Source: Elusimicrobiota bacterium | Lineage (GTDB): Bacteria > Elusimicrobiota > Endomicrobiia > Endomicrobiales > Endomicrobiaceae | Direction: 5' to 3' | Assembly (NCBI GenBank): GCA_017528425.1 | Contig: JAFXOV010000021.1 | Span: 41,709-105,708 of the forward strand | Length of the DNA: 64,000 nt | Shown here: positions 63,937 through 64,000 of the stretch, piece after piece | Position numbering within the stretch: the stretch's first letter is position 1 | Layout of the letters: the number at the start of each line of letters is the position of its first letter | Notes under the pieces: generated by a model | The model's database searches: none | Told to the model about the DNA's origin: nothing | What the model saw: the letters and a program-made list of their open reading frames with translations, nothing else | Position numbers and translations under genes: made by a program

Positions 63937-64000
63937 TTTTTTCCACCATATCAAAGAAATTTTTAAACAAGTATCCGGTTTCGTCTGAATCTAAAGAAGG
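63929..64000 (-). CDS. carA: Carbamoyl-phosphate synthase small subunit, C-terminal end
   Basis: The last 23 codons of carA, cut by the right edge: [20 protein letters not shown] is the end of the peptide, matching the usual DSxYLFxxF tail of the glutaminase subunit. The stop overlaps the carB start by 8 nt, showing the carAB operon. Identification rests on this short tail and on its position. Confidence 0.8.
   Translation of the reverse strand, partial: PSLDSDETGYLFKNFFDMVEKNA

Noticed and set aside
1..64000. tRNA, rRNA or CRISPR genes
   Set aside because: No cloverleaf with conserved TPsiC arm, no rRNA-like GC-rich block and no regularly spaced direct repeats were noticed by eye; tRNAscan or a CRISPR finder would be needed to exclude them fully.

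Overview
The window is AT-rich (roughly 30% GC), densely coded, and carries almost all genes on the minus strand; only rpmB, acpS-nnrD-M20 and a VanX-like gene run on the plus strand. Lipid A synthesis (LpxB), an MsbA-like flippase, PorV-like and small beta-barrel outer-membrane proteins, a HydE maturase, FAD-dependent ThyX and many TPR proteins point to a Gram-negative, probably anaerobic bacterium. From gene content and general sequence style I favour Elusimicrobiota (Endomicrobium-like). That placement is an inference; no rRNA is present to settle it. No tRNA, rRNA, CRISPR array, transposase or phage gene was seen.

Region by region. (1) 1-9219: the 5' 3,073 codons of one giant minus-strand gene that runs off the left edge. 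It has a signal peptide, a ChaN/TraB-like N-terminal region, a transmembrane helix, an HEWTH zinc-protease motif, a clan CD-like His/Cys pair, a membrane hairpin and WYxxYK repeats. A small membrane protein sits just upstream behind an apparently leaderless promoter. (2) 9.8-35.1 kb: rsmI, an HD-GYP phosphodiesterase, GH57 branching enzyme with DUF4912, rpmB, a short Rel, PorV-like protein, msbA/lpxB, TPR proteins, a SIR2-like protein, RNase G with a two-part radical SAM protein, then lipoprotein and surface-sugar genes (lgt, GT17, nucleotide-sugar dehydrogenase, epimerase). (3) 35.3-40.8 kb: acpS-nnrD-amidohydrolase facing the rpsP-khpA-rimM-trmD-rplS-rnhB-yraN operon. Here rimM is only a PRC-barrel and rnhB appears to start at ATT. 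(4) 41-46 kb: a small outer-membrane barrel, mfd, flavin reductase and thyX. (5) 46.1-60.3 kb: a sulfur island with an IscR-like Rrf2 regulator, IscU, a NifS paralogue that lacks its PLP lysine, a normal IscS, rhodanese, MnmA, a PatB/MalY C-S lyase, CysK, MetY and tiny cysteine-rich peptides. (6) 60.6-64 kb: carB and the 3' end of carA.

The sulfur island fits together as follows: CysK and MetY assimilate sulfide into cysteine and homocysteine, PatB may cleave cystathionine, IscS mobilises sulfur to IscU for Fe-S clusters and to MnmA for tRNA thiolation, and the Rrf2 protein probably senses cluster status. metY and patB share nearly the same promoter followed by a TACCTACC-N5-GGTAGGTA operator.

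The most unusual features are the giant protein, a family of intergenic nested hairpins whose inner arms differ in sequence but stay complementary in each copy, the NifS pseudo-desulfurase with a histidine-rich tail, and a 44-residue exported cysteine-rich peptide between cysK and metY.
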